A stretch of 37,819 nucleotides of DNA. Origin: Betaproteobacteria bacterium Ga0077523. GTDB lineage: Bacteria; Pseudomonadota; Gammaproteobacteria; Burkholderiales; Ga0077523. Under the pieces are notes generated by a model. The model worked only from the letters and a program-made list of their open reading frames with translations. It made no database searches and had not been told where the DNA came from. This document shows, piece after piece, positions 1-9,435 of this stretch (positions within the stretch are counted from its first letter, which is position 1; each line of letters opens with the position of its first letter). The stretch is from the NCBI GenBank assembly GCA_001464695.1, contig LNDQ01000055.1, forward strand, positions 1 to 37,819. The letters run 5' to 3'. The position numbers and the translations under genes were made by a program.

Positions 1-57
1 GGGTCGCCCGGTAGCGTCAAGCCCATCGCCTTCGCGTCGACGTCTCACTCCACCATC

Positions 58-155
58 GCTTGCCCCCATCCCAACCTTCCCCCGGCGAAGCCGGGGGACG
101 GGGTGTACGTCCCCTCCCCTGGCTTCGCCGGGGGAGGGTGAGGGTGGGGGCTGCC
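58..155. repeat. G-rich palindromic repeat, family B, copy 1
   Basis: The stretch opens with a run of C-rich sequence (CCCCCATCCCAACCTTCCCC) followed by two hairpins built on CCCCCGGC-GAAG-CCGGGGG type arms. The opening some 30 bases recur almost unchanged at 35303 in front of another gene. It lies just beyond the stop codon of the minus-strand glycosyltransferase gene and could act as a transcription terminator. Bases 1-57 hold nothing I can assign. Confidence 0.75.
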
Positions 156-161
156 GACGTC

Positions 162-2351
162 TCAGACGTCGAACGATGCGGGCGGCAAACCCCGGCTCTG
201 GCGCTCGACCATGGTGGCGAACGCGCGTTCCAGGTACTGCGCGAATCGCCTCGGCTCGAACATCGGCGCTGCAACGCGGGCCTCGTGGATCCGCCGGCGC
301 AGTTCGGTGAGTCTTCGCGGGTCCTCCGCCAACGCCTGCGCGCGCTGCACGTAGGCCTCCATGTCCGGGACCACCAGGTCATCGGCGACCCCGAGCACTT
401 CGAGAAACGTGGCCGCGACCCGGGAAGGCATGATCTCGCCTGGACACGTGAGGATCGGCAACCCGGCTTGCAACGCATCGAGCGCGGTCGTGTGTCCGTT
501 GTAGATGGGTGTGTCGAGGAACAGATCCGCCACGAGGTAACGGGCGAGGTGCGTCGGGTGATCGACCACGGTCGTGAAGACCAGGCGGGCGGAATCGATG
601 CCGCTGCGCGCCGCCTCCGCGCGCAGGTTCGCTGCCTGCCCCGCCGATGTGCCGACGAGCCACAGCACACTGCGCGGCACCGCTGCCAGGATGCGCATCC
701 AGCAGGCGAACACCTTCGGCTCGATCTTCCACGTGTTGCTGAGGCAGCAGAACACGGTGCCTGCTTCGGGCAGACCGCAGGCTGCACGGGTCGGCGCCGG
801 CCCCATGATGGCCGGGCTGGCGACGTAGCAGCTTCCCGGGAGGAAGACGAGTTGCTCGGACCAGTAGCGCTCGGCTTCTACCGGGACGCTGCCACGATCC
901 ACGAAAGCGTAGTCCATGTTCGCGATGCCGGTGGTCCACGGCATCCCGAGCCAGGTAACCTGCACCGGTGCCGCACGCGCTGCGAACACCGCCGGCCGAG
1001 CGTGGGCGGTGTGGCCGGCCAGATCCACCAGGACGTCGAGGTCGTCGGTGCGGATCCGCTCTACCAGGGCGGGCGTGGAATCTGCCCCGACGCGATGGAA
1101 GGTGTCGCAGCCCGCTTCCACTGCGAGAGTCAGCGCGTCGTCGGGACCCTCGTACAGCGAATATCCGATCACTTCCACCTGCGTTCGATCGTGCGCGCCA
1201 TAGAGCTCGCGGGTGAGATGCGCAGTGGGATGCCGCCGGAAATCGGGCGAGAGGTAGCCGATGCGAAGCGGCGCACGTGTGCGAGCCGTACTAACCGGTG
1301 GGACGTAGGGTGCGATCCCTTCCTGCGCCACGGACTCGCGCAATGCATCCCCCACGTCGCGCGCCAGGCGTGCGTGCAGGGTCGCGGGCAGCGGCAGCGC
1401 CAGCATGCGATAGGGCGCCGCCGTATGGCAGAGCGGCGTCGGCCAGCCTTGATGGCTTTCGATCAGCGCGCGGCAACGGTCGACGAAGTGCTCGTAGCGC
1501 GACCAGTCGCACTCGATCAGCTTCTGGTAGTGCCACTGGATGAACAGCAGCCGGGCATCGAGCCCTTCGAACACGACCGAGCCGTCCGGATCGTAGGCGT
1601 TGCGGTAGCTCGCGAATCGCGCCGGATCAACGGCCCTCGCCCTGCCAAGCTCCTGCTGCGCCTCCGGCAGCCGGTCCAGCAACGCGAGCGCGAACGCCCG
1701 ATCGATGCGCGCGAACACGTGGCCGGCGTCGATGCCGAGCGCAGCATCGGCTGCACTCAAGGCTTCCTCCACGGCACCGATCGCGAGGCAGTTCTCCGCG
1801 AGATTGAAGTGCGCATCCGCGAGTGCGGGTGCAAGCTTCACGAGATCGCGATTGAGCGGCAAGGCCTCGGTGGCACGGCCCTCGCGCAGCAGCAGGGCGC
1901 CGAGGTTGAGCAGCGCCGGCACCAGTGCCGGATGGCCGTTGCCGCGTGCAGCGGTCACGGCTTCACGGTAGCGACTCTCCGCCAGCAGGTGATCGCCGGA
2001 TCGTTCCAGCGCGATCGCCAGATTCACCAGCACCTGCAGGTCGGGGGCGTCGACGCCGTGCAAGGCCTGTTCAAGGACTTCGCGCGCCGCTGCAGGACGA
2101 TCCAGTTCCACCAGCAGCACCGCACGCGCATTGGCGATGGCCGGCACACCGGGTGCCCGCTCGGCCGCGAGCGCAAACGCGTCCAGAGCTGCCTCGAGGG
2201 CGCCGCAGCGGTGTCGCGCTGCGCCGAGGAGGAACCACGCTTCGGCGGAGCCGGGCTGATCCGCGCAGAACGCCTCCAGGACCGATCGGGCGCCGGTGGC
2301 ATCACCGCGCGCGAGCGAGGCGCGGGCTGCCGCCAGCGGATCGGTCACCAC
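162..2351 (-). CDS. TPR / GT41 O-GlcNAc-transferase-like glycosyltransferase
   Basis: This is a 729-residue protein. The N-terminal third is a series of helical tetratricopeptide-type repeats (for example AWFLLGAARHRCGALEAALDAF near residue 40). The C-terminal half matches the catalytic region of OGT/SPINDLY (GT41). Recognisable blocks are IGYLSPDFRRHPTAHL, a LAGHT motif, APVQVTWLGMPWTTG, a CLSNTWKIEPKVF block containing the UDP-binding lysine region, and LDTPIYNGHTTALDALQAG followed by PGEIMPSRVAA. GT41 enzymes transfer a sugar from a UDP-sugar to Ser/Thr, or to Asn in HMW1C-type members, in the cytoplasm. The start is GTG, 18 bp after the stop of the upstream FecR gene, so the two are probably co-transcribed. 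The neighbouring secreted FecR protein and outer-membrane barrel are plausible acceptors; this is inference. Sugar and acceptor cannot be read from the sequence. Confidence 0.88.
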   Translation of the reverse strand: MVTDPLAAARASLARGDATGARSVLEAFCADQPGSAEAWFLLGAARHRCGALEAALDAFALAAERAPGVPAIANARAVLLVELDRPAAAREVLEQALHGVDAPDLQVLVNLAIALERSGDHLLAESRYREAVTAARGNGHPALVPALLNLGALLLREGRATEALPLNRDLVKLAPALADAHFNLAENCLAIGAVEEALSAADAALGIDAGHVFARIDRAFALALLDRLPEAQQELGRARAVDPARFASYRNAYDPDGSVVFEGLDARLLFIQWHYQKLIECDWSRYEHFVDRCRALIESHQGWPTPLCHTAAPYRMLALPLPATLHARLARDVGDALRESVAQEGIAPYVPPVSTARTRAPLRIGYLSPDFRRHPTAHLTRELYGAHDRTQVEVIGYSLYEGPDDALTLAVEAGCDTFHRVGADSTPALVERIRTDDLDVLVDLAGHTAHARPAVFAARAAPVQVTWLGMPWTTGIANMDYAFVDRGSVPVEAERYWSEQLVFLPGSCYVASPAIMGPAPTRAACGLPEAGTVFCCLSNTWKIEPKVFACWMRILAAVPRSVLWLVGTSAGQAANLRAEAARSGIDSARLVFTTVVDHPTHLARYLVADLFLDTPIYNGHTTALDALQAGLPILTCPGEIMPSRVAATFLEVLGVADDLVVPDMEAYVQRAQALAEDPRRLTELRRRIHEARVAAPMFEPRRFAQYLERAFATMVERQSRGLPPASFDV

Positions 2352-2369
2352 CCGATCGAAACTACAGCA

Positions 2370-3746
2370 TCAGGGCGGCGGGACCGTGGCACCGCTCGGA
2401 TTGGTGAGCCCAGTCTGCGTGAAGGCAGCGGCACCTTGCACCTGGCCGCCGGGAACCCACAGGTCGTAGGCCATGCCGGCGCGCATCGCGTTGGTGCCGG
2501 CGAAGAAGCCCGAGAAGTTGAGGGCACCGGCCGAAGAACCGCCGAAGCCGGTGAACGTGCTGCCCATCGACGAAATGGAACCCAGGGTCGTGCCAGCGTA
2601 GACGGTACCGCCCACGTTCACCGCAACCGACCCTGTCACCTGCATGCTGCCGAAGTTCGCCACCAGACTGGCGCCGCTCAGCGAGCCCGCGACACCGCCA
2701 CTGCTCCACGTCGGCGTCGTGCTACCGGCGAGTTCGTAGGTGCCCTTCAGCTGCGCCAGGTTGAGCTGGCTCAGGTCGGACGCGCTGGTCGGCAGACCGG
2801 CCACGTTGTGCAGGCTGCGGGTCTGGAGGTCGGTCAGCGGGTTTCCGGCCGCATCGCGCACGAAATCGCCGGTCCACCGGCTCCACGCGATGATGCCGTC
2901 GTTGCCCTGGTCGTAGACCGGGCCGCTCCAGTACTTCACCGTTCCGCCGAAGTCGGCTTGCCGCAATGCGCCGGTTTCGTCGAACACTGCTGCGGTGTTC
3001 GGCACCGGCCCGGGCGGGAACGAACCCTCCACATACGCGAAGTGGACCGTCTGCGGGCCGGTGAGGATGAACGAAATCGGGTCGCCGGTCGCGCTGCGGT
3101 TCTCCGCCTGCACGAAAGTGGCGGGCGTCGACTGCGGCTGTTGCGGCGGCAGATCCACCTTCTTGTCGGTCAACTGCGGCTTCACGTCCGGGCTCTGGAC
3201 GTAGTAGGACTCGCCGTTGTTCACGTTGAGACACCCGCCGCCGTTGCAGACCTTGATCTCGCCTTCGCCCACGGAGCCGGACACGCTCTTGCCGTACTGG
3301 ATGGTGTACTCGGTGCCGCGGATGCCGATGGTCGCGACGCTGGTCGTGACGAGGTAGGCATTCTTGTTGTTCCGGCCGACCAGGCCCGTGATGGTTCGCA
3401 GGCCGCCCTTCACCAGGCTGAAGAAGCCCTTCTCGGTACCGTCCTGCTTGCCGTTGTAGCGGAAATCGTCGATGCGGAACTGCGACTGCGGCTGCAGCGA
3501 GACATACGCCCCGTCGACGAAGCGCAACTGCACGCGGCCATCGCGAGTGTCGATCATGTCGCCGGTCGTCACCTCGACACCCTTCGTCAACGGCCGGACC
3601 GTGCCGGCCGGCCCCTGGGCCGTCGGGTTGCCGATGGCGAACTCCACGCGCGCCGCCGGCGCGCTCTGGGCTGCCGTGGGGTACGCCGCCGCGATGGCAA
3701 GCATCAGGACACCGCGCCCGCCGAGTCTGAATCCGCTTTGCTTCAT
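2370..3746 (-). CDS. Secreted FecR-domain protein with a glycine-rich C-terminal beta domain
   Basis: The 458-residue protein starts with a signal peptide (MKQSGFRLGGRGVLMLAIAA, then cleavage near AQSA). The ATG at 3746 is chosen because GGAGG lies 8 bases upstream; the frame is open further upstream without a ribosome site. A FecR domain follows at about residues 25-150 (VTTGDMIDTRDGRVQLRFVD, SQFRIDDFRY, TTSVATIGIRGTEY). Cytoplasmic-membrane FecR proteins are sigma regulators, but this one is exported and has no transmembrane anchor, so it is probably a structural or surface protein. The last 110 residues are Gly/Ser/Thr-rich alternating beta sequence ending in GFFAGTNAMRAGMAYDL and VQGAAAF. 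This recalls the C-terminal barrel domain of TbpB-like Slam (type 11) substrates; that comparison is by eye. It lies between a barrel gene and a GT41 gene in one operon. Confidence 0.8.
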   Translation of the reverse strand: MKQSGFRLGGRGVLMLAIAAAYPTAAQSAPAARVEFAIGNPTAQGPAGTVRPLTKGVEVTTGDMIDTRDGRVQLRFVDGAYVSLQPQSQFRIDDFRYNGKQDGTEKGFFSLVKGGLRTITGLVGRNNKNAYLVTTSVATIGIRGTEYTIQYGKSVSGSVGEGEIKVCNGGGCLNVNNGESYYVQSPDVKPQLTDKKVDLPPQQPQSTPATFVQAENRSATGDPISFILTGPQTVHFAYVEGSFPPGPVPNTAAVFDETGALRQADFGGTVKYWSGPVYDQGNDGIIAWSRWTGDFVRDAAGNPLTDLQTRSLHNVAGLPTSASDLSQLNLAQLKGTYELAGSTTPTWSSGGVAGSLSGASLVANFGSMQVTGSVAVNVGGTVYAGTTLGSISSMGSTFTGFGGSSAGALNFSGFFAGTNAMRAGMAYDLWVPGGQVQGAAAFTQTGLTNPSGATVPPP

Positions 3747-3813
3747 GGTAACTGCCTCCGAGCTGGAAGACGCCCCGGGCGGGTGGAACGCATTCCGTTG
3801 AGAAGGGGGGACA

Positions 3814-5157
3814 TCAGAAATCGAAATCGCGCCGCAGCCGCACTTCGGCGAGCGCGCGGTCAAAGGTGTAGAGATCGATGTTCGATCGGTTCACGAAGCC
3901 GAGCACCTGGGTGGTGATGCGCCAGTTGCGCTTCGGGACGAAATGGATGCCAAGCGTTCCCGAGTATTGGTCGTCACGGCGCGTGACCAGGAAGAACCCG
4001 TCCTGGCCGTCATAGCTCCGGCGCTCGTAGGCACCGTTCACGAAGGCGATGAACTTCTCCGAGAGCACCTGCTCGCCACCGAGCCGCACGCCGTACAGAT
4101 CGAAGCCCAGTTCCGGCACGCTCGCATCCCGTATCTTCTCGCTGCCGCCGTAGGCGCTCGCGTAAACCGTGGGCCCGCCACCGACGAAAGCATGCGCGTA
4201 GCCCAGGCCACCGACGTAGCGATCGGCATTCCGGATGCGCTGGTCGGGGTAGACCAGGCCGGCGTACTGCACATAGGCGCTCACCTGGTTCCGTGCATTG
4301 ACGTCGCGCTGCCATTGCAGCGTGCCACCGCGCGCCTCGCGGTAGGCACTGGTGTAGATCGGGTCGTACACCGTGAAGTCGTTGAACTGCGCGACGAGCG
4401 AAATCAGATCACGGTCGCGCTTGTAAGTCGCGCCGAAGTTCAGGTCGAGAAAGCTCGTGTCGAACCGGTCGTTCTCGAAGTTCCAGCGGCGGTTGCCCGC
4501 GAACCCGCCGATCAGTGCCCAGCGCGGGTTGATCGGCACCCGACCCGACACGCCGGCGCCGATGCCCCAGTAGCCATCGGACAGCTTGGAGGCCCCGGGG
4601 GCCAGCGAGAAGAGCGTACCGCCGAACAGCGGCACCGCGATGCTGCGGTCCGCCGTCGCACTGTTCACGTTCGTGTCGTAGCCGGCGAAGCCTTCCACGA
4701 AGAATCGTGCGGTCGGTTTCGGCCCGACGGCGGCGCGGTCGATCGCGTCGAGATAGCGATCGATGGTGGTCTTGACCTCCTCGGGCGGATTCTGGTCGCG
4801 GACGTTCTGGAACTCCCGTTTCGCGGCCTCGGTTTCCTTGAGGTTGTAGTAGGCCCGGGCGATCTCCGCCCGCGCCTTGGCGTTCTTCGGCTGCACCGCG
4901 AGCACCCGCTCGAGAGCGAACACCGCTTCGGTGTTGCGGCCGAGGTCGAGCGCGGCGATGCCGAGCAGGTAGTCGTAGTTCGGATCCCCGGCGCGCTCGG
5001 ACTGGAGCGGGGCCAGCAACTGGTAGGCGGCATTCGCGTCGCGTGCCGCGATCAGCGCCTTGGCGCGGTCAAGCACGTCGTCGGCAACGGCGCTCAGCGG
5101 CAACAGGCACGCAAGCAGACCCGCCGCAGCAATGCGGAGCAATCTTCGACACTTCAT
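3814..5157 (-). CDS. TPR plus outer-membrane beta-barrel protein (Slam/DUF560-like)
   Basis: The product is 447 residues. A signal peptide (MKCRRLLRIAAAGLLACLLP, cleavage near AVA-DD) is followed by TPR helices at about residues 25-130 (YDYLLGIAALDLGRNTEAVF, NAKARAEIARAYYNLKETEA). From about residue 145 the sequence alternates polar and hydrophobic residues and is aromatic-rich, ending in RRDFDF, a C-terminal phenylalanine typical of BAM-assembled barrels. A periplasmic TPR domain joined to a barrel is the architecture of Slam / type 11 secretion outer-membrane proteins, which move substrates to the cell surface. AGGGA lies upstream of the ATG. The FecR gene begins 67 bp after its stop. It could instead be an unrelated TPR-barrel porin; distinguishing these needs a profile search. 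Confidence 0.72.
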   Translation of the reverse strand: MKCRRLLRIAAAGLLACLLPLSAVADDVLDRAKALIAARDANAAYQLLAPLQSERAGDPNYDYLLGIAALDLGRNTEAVFALERVLAVQPKNAKARAEIARAYYNLKETEAAKREFQNVRDQNPPEEVKTTIDRYLDAIDRAAVGPKPTARFFVEGFAGYDTNVNSATADRSIAVPLFGGTLFSLAPGASKLSDGYWGIGAGVSGRVPINPRWALIGGFAGNRRWNFENDRFDTSFLDLNFGATYKRDRDLISLVAQFNDFTVYDPIYTSAYREARGGTLQWQRDVNARNQVSAYVQYAGLVYPDQRIRNADRYVGGLGYAHAFVGGGPTVYASAYGGSEKIRDASVPELGFDLYGVRLGGEQVLSEKFIAFVNGAYERRSYDGQDGFFLVTRRDDQYSGTLGIHFVPKRNWRITTQVLGFVNRSNIDLYTFDRALAEVRLRRDFDF

Positions 5158-5235
5158 GGTCGTTCCCTGACGCGCTCAGCTAAGTCGACGGGTGAACAAT
5201 CGACTACAAATTGTTGTTCTTTAGACCGACGTTAC

Positions 5236-5277
5236 AAAACTTGCCCTTGGGCGTCAAACCGCCATGTCGCCCAAGGG
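5236..5277 (-). terminator. Probable rho-independent terminator downstream of the decarboxylase gene
   Basis: A perfect 10-bp inverted repeat (CCCTTGGGCG at 5244-5253 and CGCCCAAGGG at 5268-5277, 14-base loop) is followed on the minus strand by AAGTTTTGT. It sits between the decarboxylase stop and the start of the barrel gene, in a 236-bp gap that otherwise holds only the promoter region of the barrel operon. The T-run is short, so efficiency is uncertain. Confidence 0.5.
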
Positions 5278-5393
5278 AGACAACCGCAATGTTCGGGCCG
5301 ATCGCAGGCAAGCGGCTCCCTGGCGCGGGTACCGCGGCTGCTACCTACCGGCGTCCGAACCGCCTCGAGTCCGGGGTCCGTCCGGAGTACGGG

Positions 5394-7634
5394 TCACCGT
5401 ACGCAGTCCACATGGAACGTGAGGCGCCCGTCCACCTCCTCGTCCACCAGCCCGTGGATCTCGGTGGCGAACCCTGGGAAACGGGTGTTGAACTCCCGTG
5501 CAAACTGCAGGTACCGGACGATGGTCTTGTTGAACCGCTCGCCCGGAATCAGCAGCGGAATGCCCGGCGGATAGGGTGTGAGCAGTACCGCCGTGACGCG
5601 CCCTTCGAGTTCGTCGATGGGCACCCGGTCGATCTCGCGGTGCGCCATCTTGGCGAAGGCGTCGGCCGGCTTCATCGCGGGCTCCATGGTCGACAGGTAC
5701 ATCTCCGTGGTCAGTTTGGCGATGTCGTTCGCCTTGTAGATGTCGTGGATTTGCGTGCACAGATCCTTCAGGCCGACACGTTCGTAGCGCGGGTGCTGCG
5801 CGACGAACTCCGGCAGCACGCGCCACAGCGGCTGATTGCGGTCGAAGTCGTCCTTGAATTGCTGCAACTCGGTCACGAGCGTGTTCCACCGGCCCTTGGT
5901 GATGCCGATGGTGAACATGATGAAGAACGAATACAGCCCGGTCTTCTCGACGACGACGCCATGCTCGGCGAGATACTTCGTCAGCACCACCGCCGGAATG
6001 CCTGGCTCGGTGAAATCGCCATCCACGTCGAGCCCGGGCGTGATGACCGTGGCCTTGATCGGGTCAAGCATGTTGAAGCCGGAGGCAAGGTCACCGAAGC
6101 CGTGCCAGTGCTCACCGGAGCGCAGCATCCAGTCCTCGCGCTCGCCGATGCCTTCTGCCGCGAGGTATTCCGGTCCCCAGACCTTGAACCACCAGGACTC
6201 GCCGAATTCCTCGTCGACCTTGCGCATGGCACGGCGAAAGTCGAGCGCTTCCAGGATCGATTCTTCCACCAAGGCCGTGCCGCCGGGCGACTCCATCATC
6301 GCAGCCGCCACGTCGCACGAAGCGATGATCGCGTACTGCGGCGAGGTGGACGTGTGCATCAGGAACGCCTCGTTGAACACGTCTCGGTCCAGTTGTCGCT
6401 GCTCGGAATCCTGCACCAGGATCTGTGATGCCTGCGAAAGCCCCGCCAGGAGCTTGTGCGTGGACTGCGTGGAGAAGATCATCGACTCGCGGCAGCGAGG
6501 ACGATCCAACCCGATGGCGTGGTAGTCGCCGTAGAAGTCGTGGAACGCCGCGTGCGGCAGCCAGGCCTCGTCGAAGTGCAGCGTGTCGATCTCTCCGTCG
6601 AGCATCTGCTTCAGCGTCTCGACGTTGTAGCTGATGCCGTCGTAGGTGCTCTGGGTGATGGTGAGGATGCGCGCCTTCTTGTTCTTGCCGCGGACGAATG
6701 GATTCGCCTCGATCTTCTTGCGGATGTTCTCGGGCTTGAACTCGTCGAGCGGAATCGGACCGATGATGCCGAAGTGATTGCGCGTCGGCGTGAGGAACAC
6801 CGGCACCGCGCCGGTCATCGTGATCGCGTGCAGGATCGACTTGTGGCAGTTGCGGTCCACCACCACCACGTCGCCCGGCGCGACCGTCGAGTGCCACACG
6901 ATCTTGTTCGACGTGGACGTGCCGTTGGTCACGAAGAACAGATGATCGGCGTGGAAGATTCGCGCTGCGTTGCGCTCCGAAGCCGCCACCGGACCGGTGT
7001 GGTCCAGCAACGCCCCGAGTTCGTCCACGGCGTTGCACACGTCGGCTCGCAGCAGGTTCTCGCCGAAGAACTGGTGGAACATCTGACCCACCGGGCTCTT
7101 CAGGAATGCGACGCCGCCCGAATGACCGGGACAGTGCCACGAATAGGAACTGTCGGCCGCGTAGTGAACGAGCGCACGGAAGAACGGCGGCGGCAACGCC
7201 TCGAGATACACGCGCGCTTCCCGGATCACGTAGCGGGCGATGAACTCGGGCGTGTCCTCGAACATGTGGATGAAGCCGTGCAATTCGCGCAGCACATCGT
7301 TCGGGATGTGGCGCGAGGTCCGCGTTTCACCGTGCAGGAAAATCGGGATGTCCGAGTTCTTGAAACGGATCTCACTGACGAAACTGCGCAGGTCCGCGAT
7401 GGCCTTGTCTGCCGCTGCGGGCGACGATAACTCTTCGTCATCGATGGACAGGATGAAGGCCGACGCCCGCGACTGCTGCTGCGCGAACGACGACAGGTCG
7501 CCATAGCTGGTGACGCCCAGCACTTCGATGCCCTCGTCCTCGATCGCCTTGGCGAGCGCGCGGATGCCGAGGCCCGAAGCGTTCTCGGAGCGGAAATCTT
7601 CGTCGATGATCACGACGGGGAAGCGGAATTTCAT
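5394..7634 (-). CDS. Orn/Lys/Arg decarboxylase (PLP, fold type I, biodegradative type)
   Basis: The 746-residue enzyme has the three expected parts: an N-terminal response-regulator-like wing domain (residues 1-130), a PLP-binding large domain with STQSTHKLLAGLSQAS in which K394 should carry the PLP, and a C-terminal domain with PYPPGIPLLIPGE. HFDEAWLPHAAFH contains the Asp and His that position the cofactor. The family decarboxylates lysine, arginine or ornithine to cadaverine, agmatine or putrescine; residue inspection does not settle which. The gene follows dcd by 42 bp on the same strand and mrp lies upstream of dcd, so the three probably form one transcript. GGGAG upstream of ATG supports this start. 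An inverted-repeat terminator follows at 5236-5277. Confidence 0.93.
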   Translation of the reverse strand: MKFRFPVVIIDEDFRSENASGLGIRALAKAIEDEGIEVLGVTSYGDLSSFAQQQSRASAFILSIDDEELSSPAAADKAIADLRSFVSEIRFKNSDIPIFLHGETRTSRHIPNDVLRELHGFIHMFEDTPEFIARYVIREARVYLEALPPPFFRALVHYAADSSYSWHCPGHSGGVAFLKSPVGQMFHQFFGENLLRADVCNAVDELGALLDHTGPVAASERNAARIFHADHLFFVTNGTSTSNKIVWHSTVAPGDVVVVDRNCHKSILHAITMTGAVPVFLTPTRNHFGIIGPIPLDEFKPENIRKKIEANPFVRGKNKKARILTITQSTYDGISYNVETLKQMLDGEIDTLHFDEAWLPHAAFHDFYGDYHAIGLDRPRCRESMIFSTQSTHKLLAGLSQASQILVQDSEQRQLDRDVFNEAFLMHTSTSPQYAIIASCDVAAAMMESPGGTALVEESILEALDFRRAMRKVDEEFGESWWFKVWGPEYLAAEGIGEREDWMLRSGEHWHGFGDLASGFNMLDPIKATVITPGLDVDGDFTEPGIPAVVLTKYLAEHGVVVEKTGLYSFFIMFTIGITKGRWNTLVTELQQFKDDFDRNQPLWRVLPEFVAQHPRYERVGLKDLCTQIHDIYKANDIAKLTTEMYLSTMEPAMKPADAFAKMAHREIDRVPIDELEGRVTAVLLTPYPPGIPLLIPGERFNKTIVRYLQFAREFNTRFPGFATEIHGLVDEEVDGRLTFHVDCVR

Positions 7635-7676
7635 GGGTGGCGGGACTCCCGTCGGATGAATGTGGACTGAACCTAC

Positions 7677-8245
7677 CTAGAGCTTCGGCAGCGTGACGCC
7701 GCTCTGACCCTGGTACTTGCCGCCGCGATCGCGATACGAGGTCTCACACACGTCGTCGGCATCGGCCTCGAAGAACAGCACCTGTGCCACACCTTCGTTG
7801 GCGTAGATGCGCGCAGGTAACGGTGTGGTGTTCGAGAATTCGAGCGTCACGAAACCTTCCCACTCGGGTTCGAAGGGCGTGACGTTGACGATGATCCCGC
7901 AGCGCGCATACGTCGACTTGCCGAGGCAGATGGTCAGCACGTTGCGCGGGATGCGGAAGTATTCGACCGTGCGCGCCAGCGCGAACGAGTTGGGCGGAAT
8001 GATGCAGGACTCGCCCTTGATGTCCACGAACGACTTCGGATCGAAGTTCTTCGGGTCGACGATGGTGCTGTTGATGTCGGTGAAGAGTTTGAATTCGTTC
8101 GAAACGCGGATGTCGTAACCGTAGCTCGAGGTGCCGTAGGACACGACGCGCTGGCCGTTCACCTCCTTCACCTGGTGCGGCTCGAACGGTTCGATCATGC
8201 GGTGTTCCTCCGCCATGCGGCGGATCCAGCGGTCGGATTTGATGC

Positions 8246-8249
<4 letters not shown>
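7677..8249 (-). CDS. dcd: dCTP deaminase
   Basis: The 190-residue product matches Dcd along its whole length: [13 protein letters not shown] at the start, [50 protein letters not shown], and VTLEFSNTT with the catalytic glutamate region. Dcd converts dCTP to dUTP, feeding dTMP synthesis. The frame is open further upstream, but that part is antisense-like filler inside mrp. The ATG at 8249 overlaps the mrp stop in an ATGA arrangement, indicating translational coupling. Length is normal for the trimeric enterobacterial-type enzyme. Confidence 0.96.
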
Positions 8250-9343
<1,094 letters not shown>

Positions 9344-9397
9344 GCCTCTACCTCTCTGATTTGTCTCGAAAAACGAAGGCGCGAATGATACACGCTT

Positions 9398-9406
9398 TGC
9401 TACAAT
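9398..9406 (+). promoter_or_regulatory. Extended -10 promoter element for metG
   Basis: TGCTACAAT fits the extended -10 consensus TGnTATAAT and lies 30 bp upstream of the metG ATG. No good -35 hexamer is seen at 17 bp, as is usual for extended -10 promoters. The same 92-bp gap must also hold the mrp promoter on the other strand, which I could not identify. Confidence 0.5.
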
Positions 9407-9435
9407 CCGCCCCTTCCCCTGTCGTATCCCCGCTC

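Noticed and set aside
60..3917. Very long open plus-strand frame opposite the GT41 and FecR genes
   Set aside because: Antisense to two well-supported genes; its Arg/His-rich product has no domain and is the usual shadow of GC-rich codon usage. The same applies to the long frames opposite dnaE (23459-27001) and metY (34579-37197).
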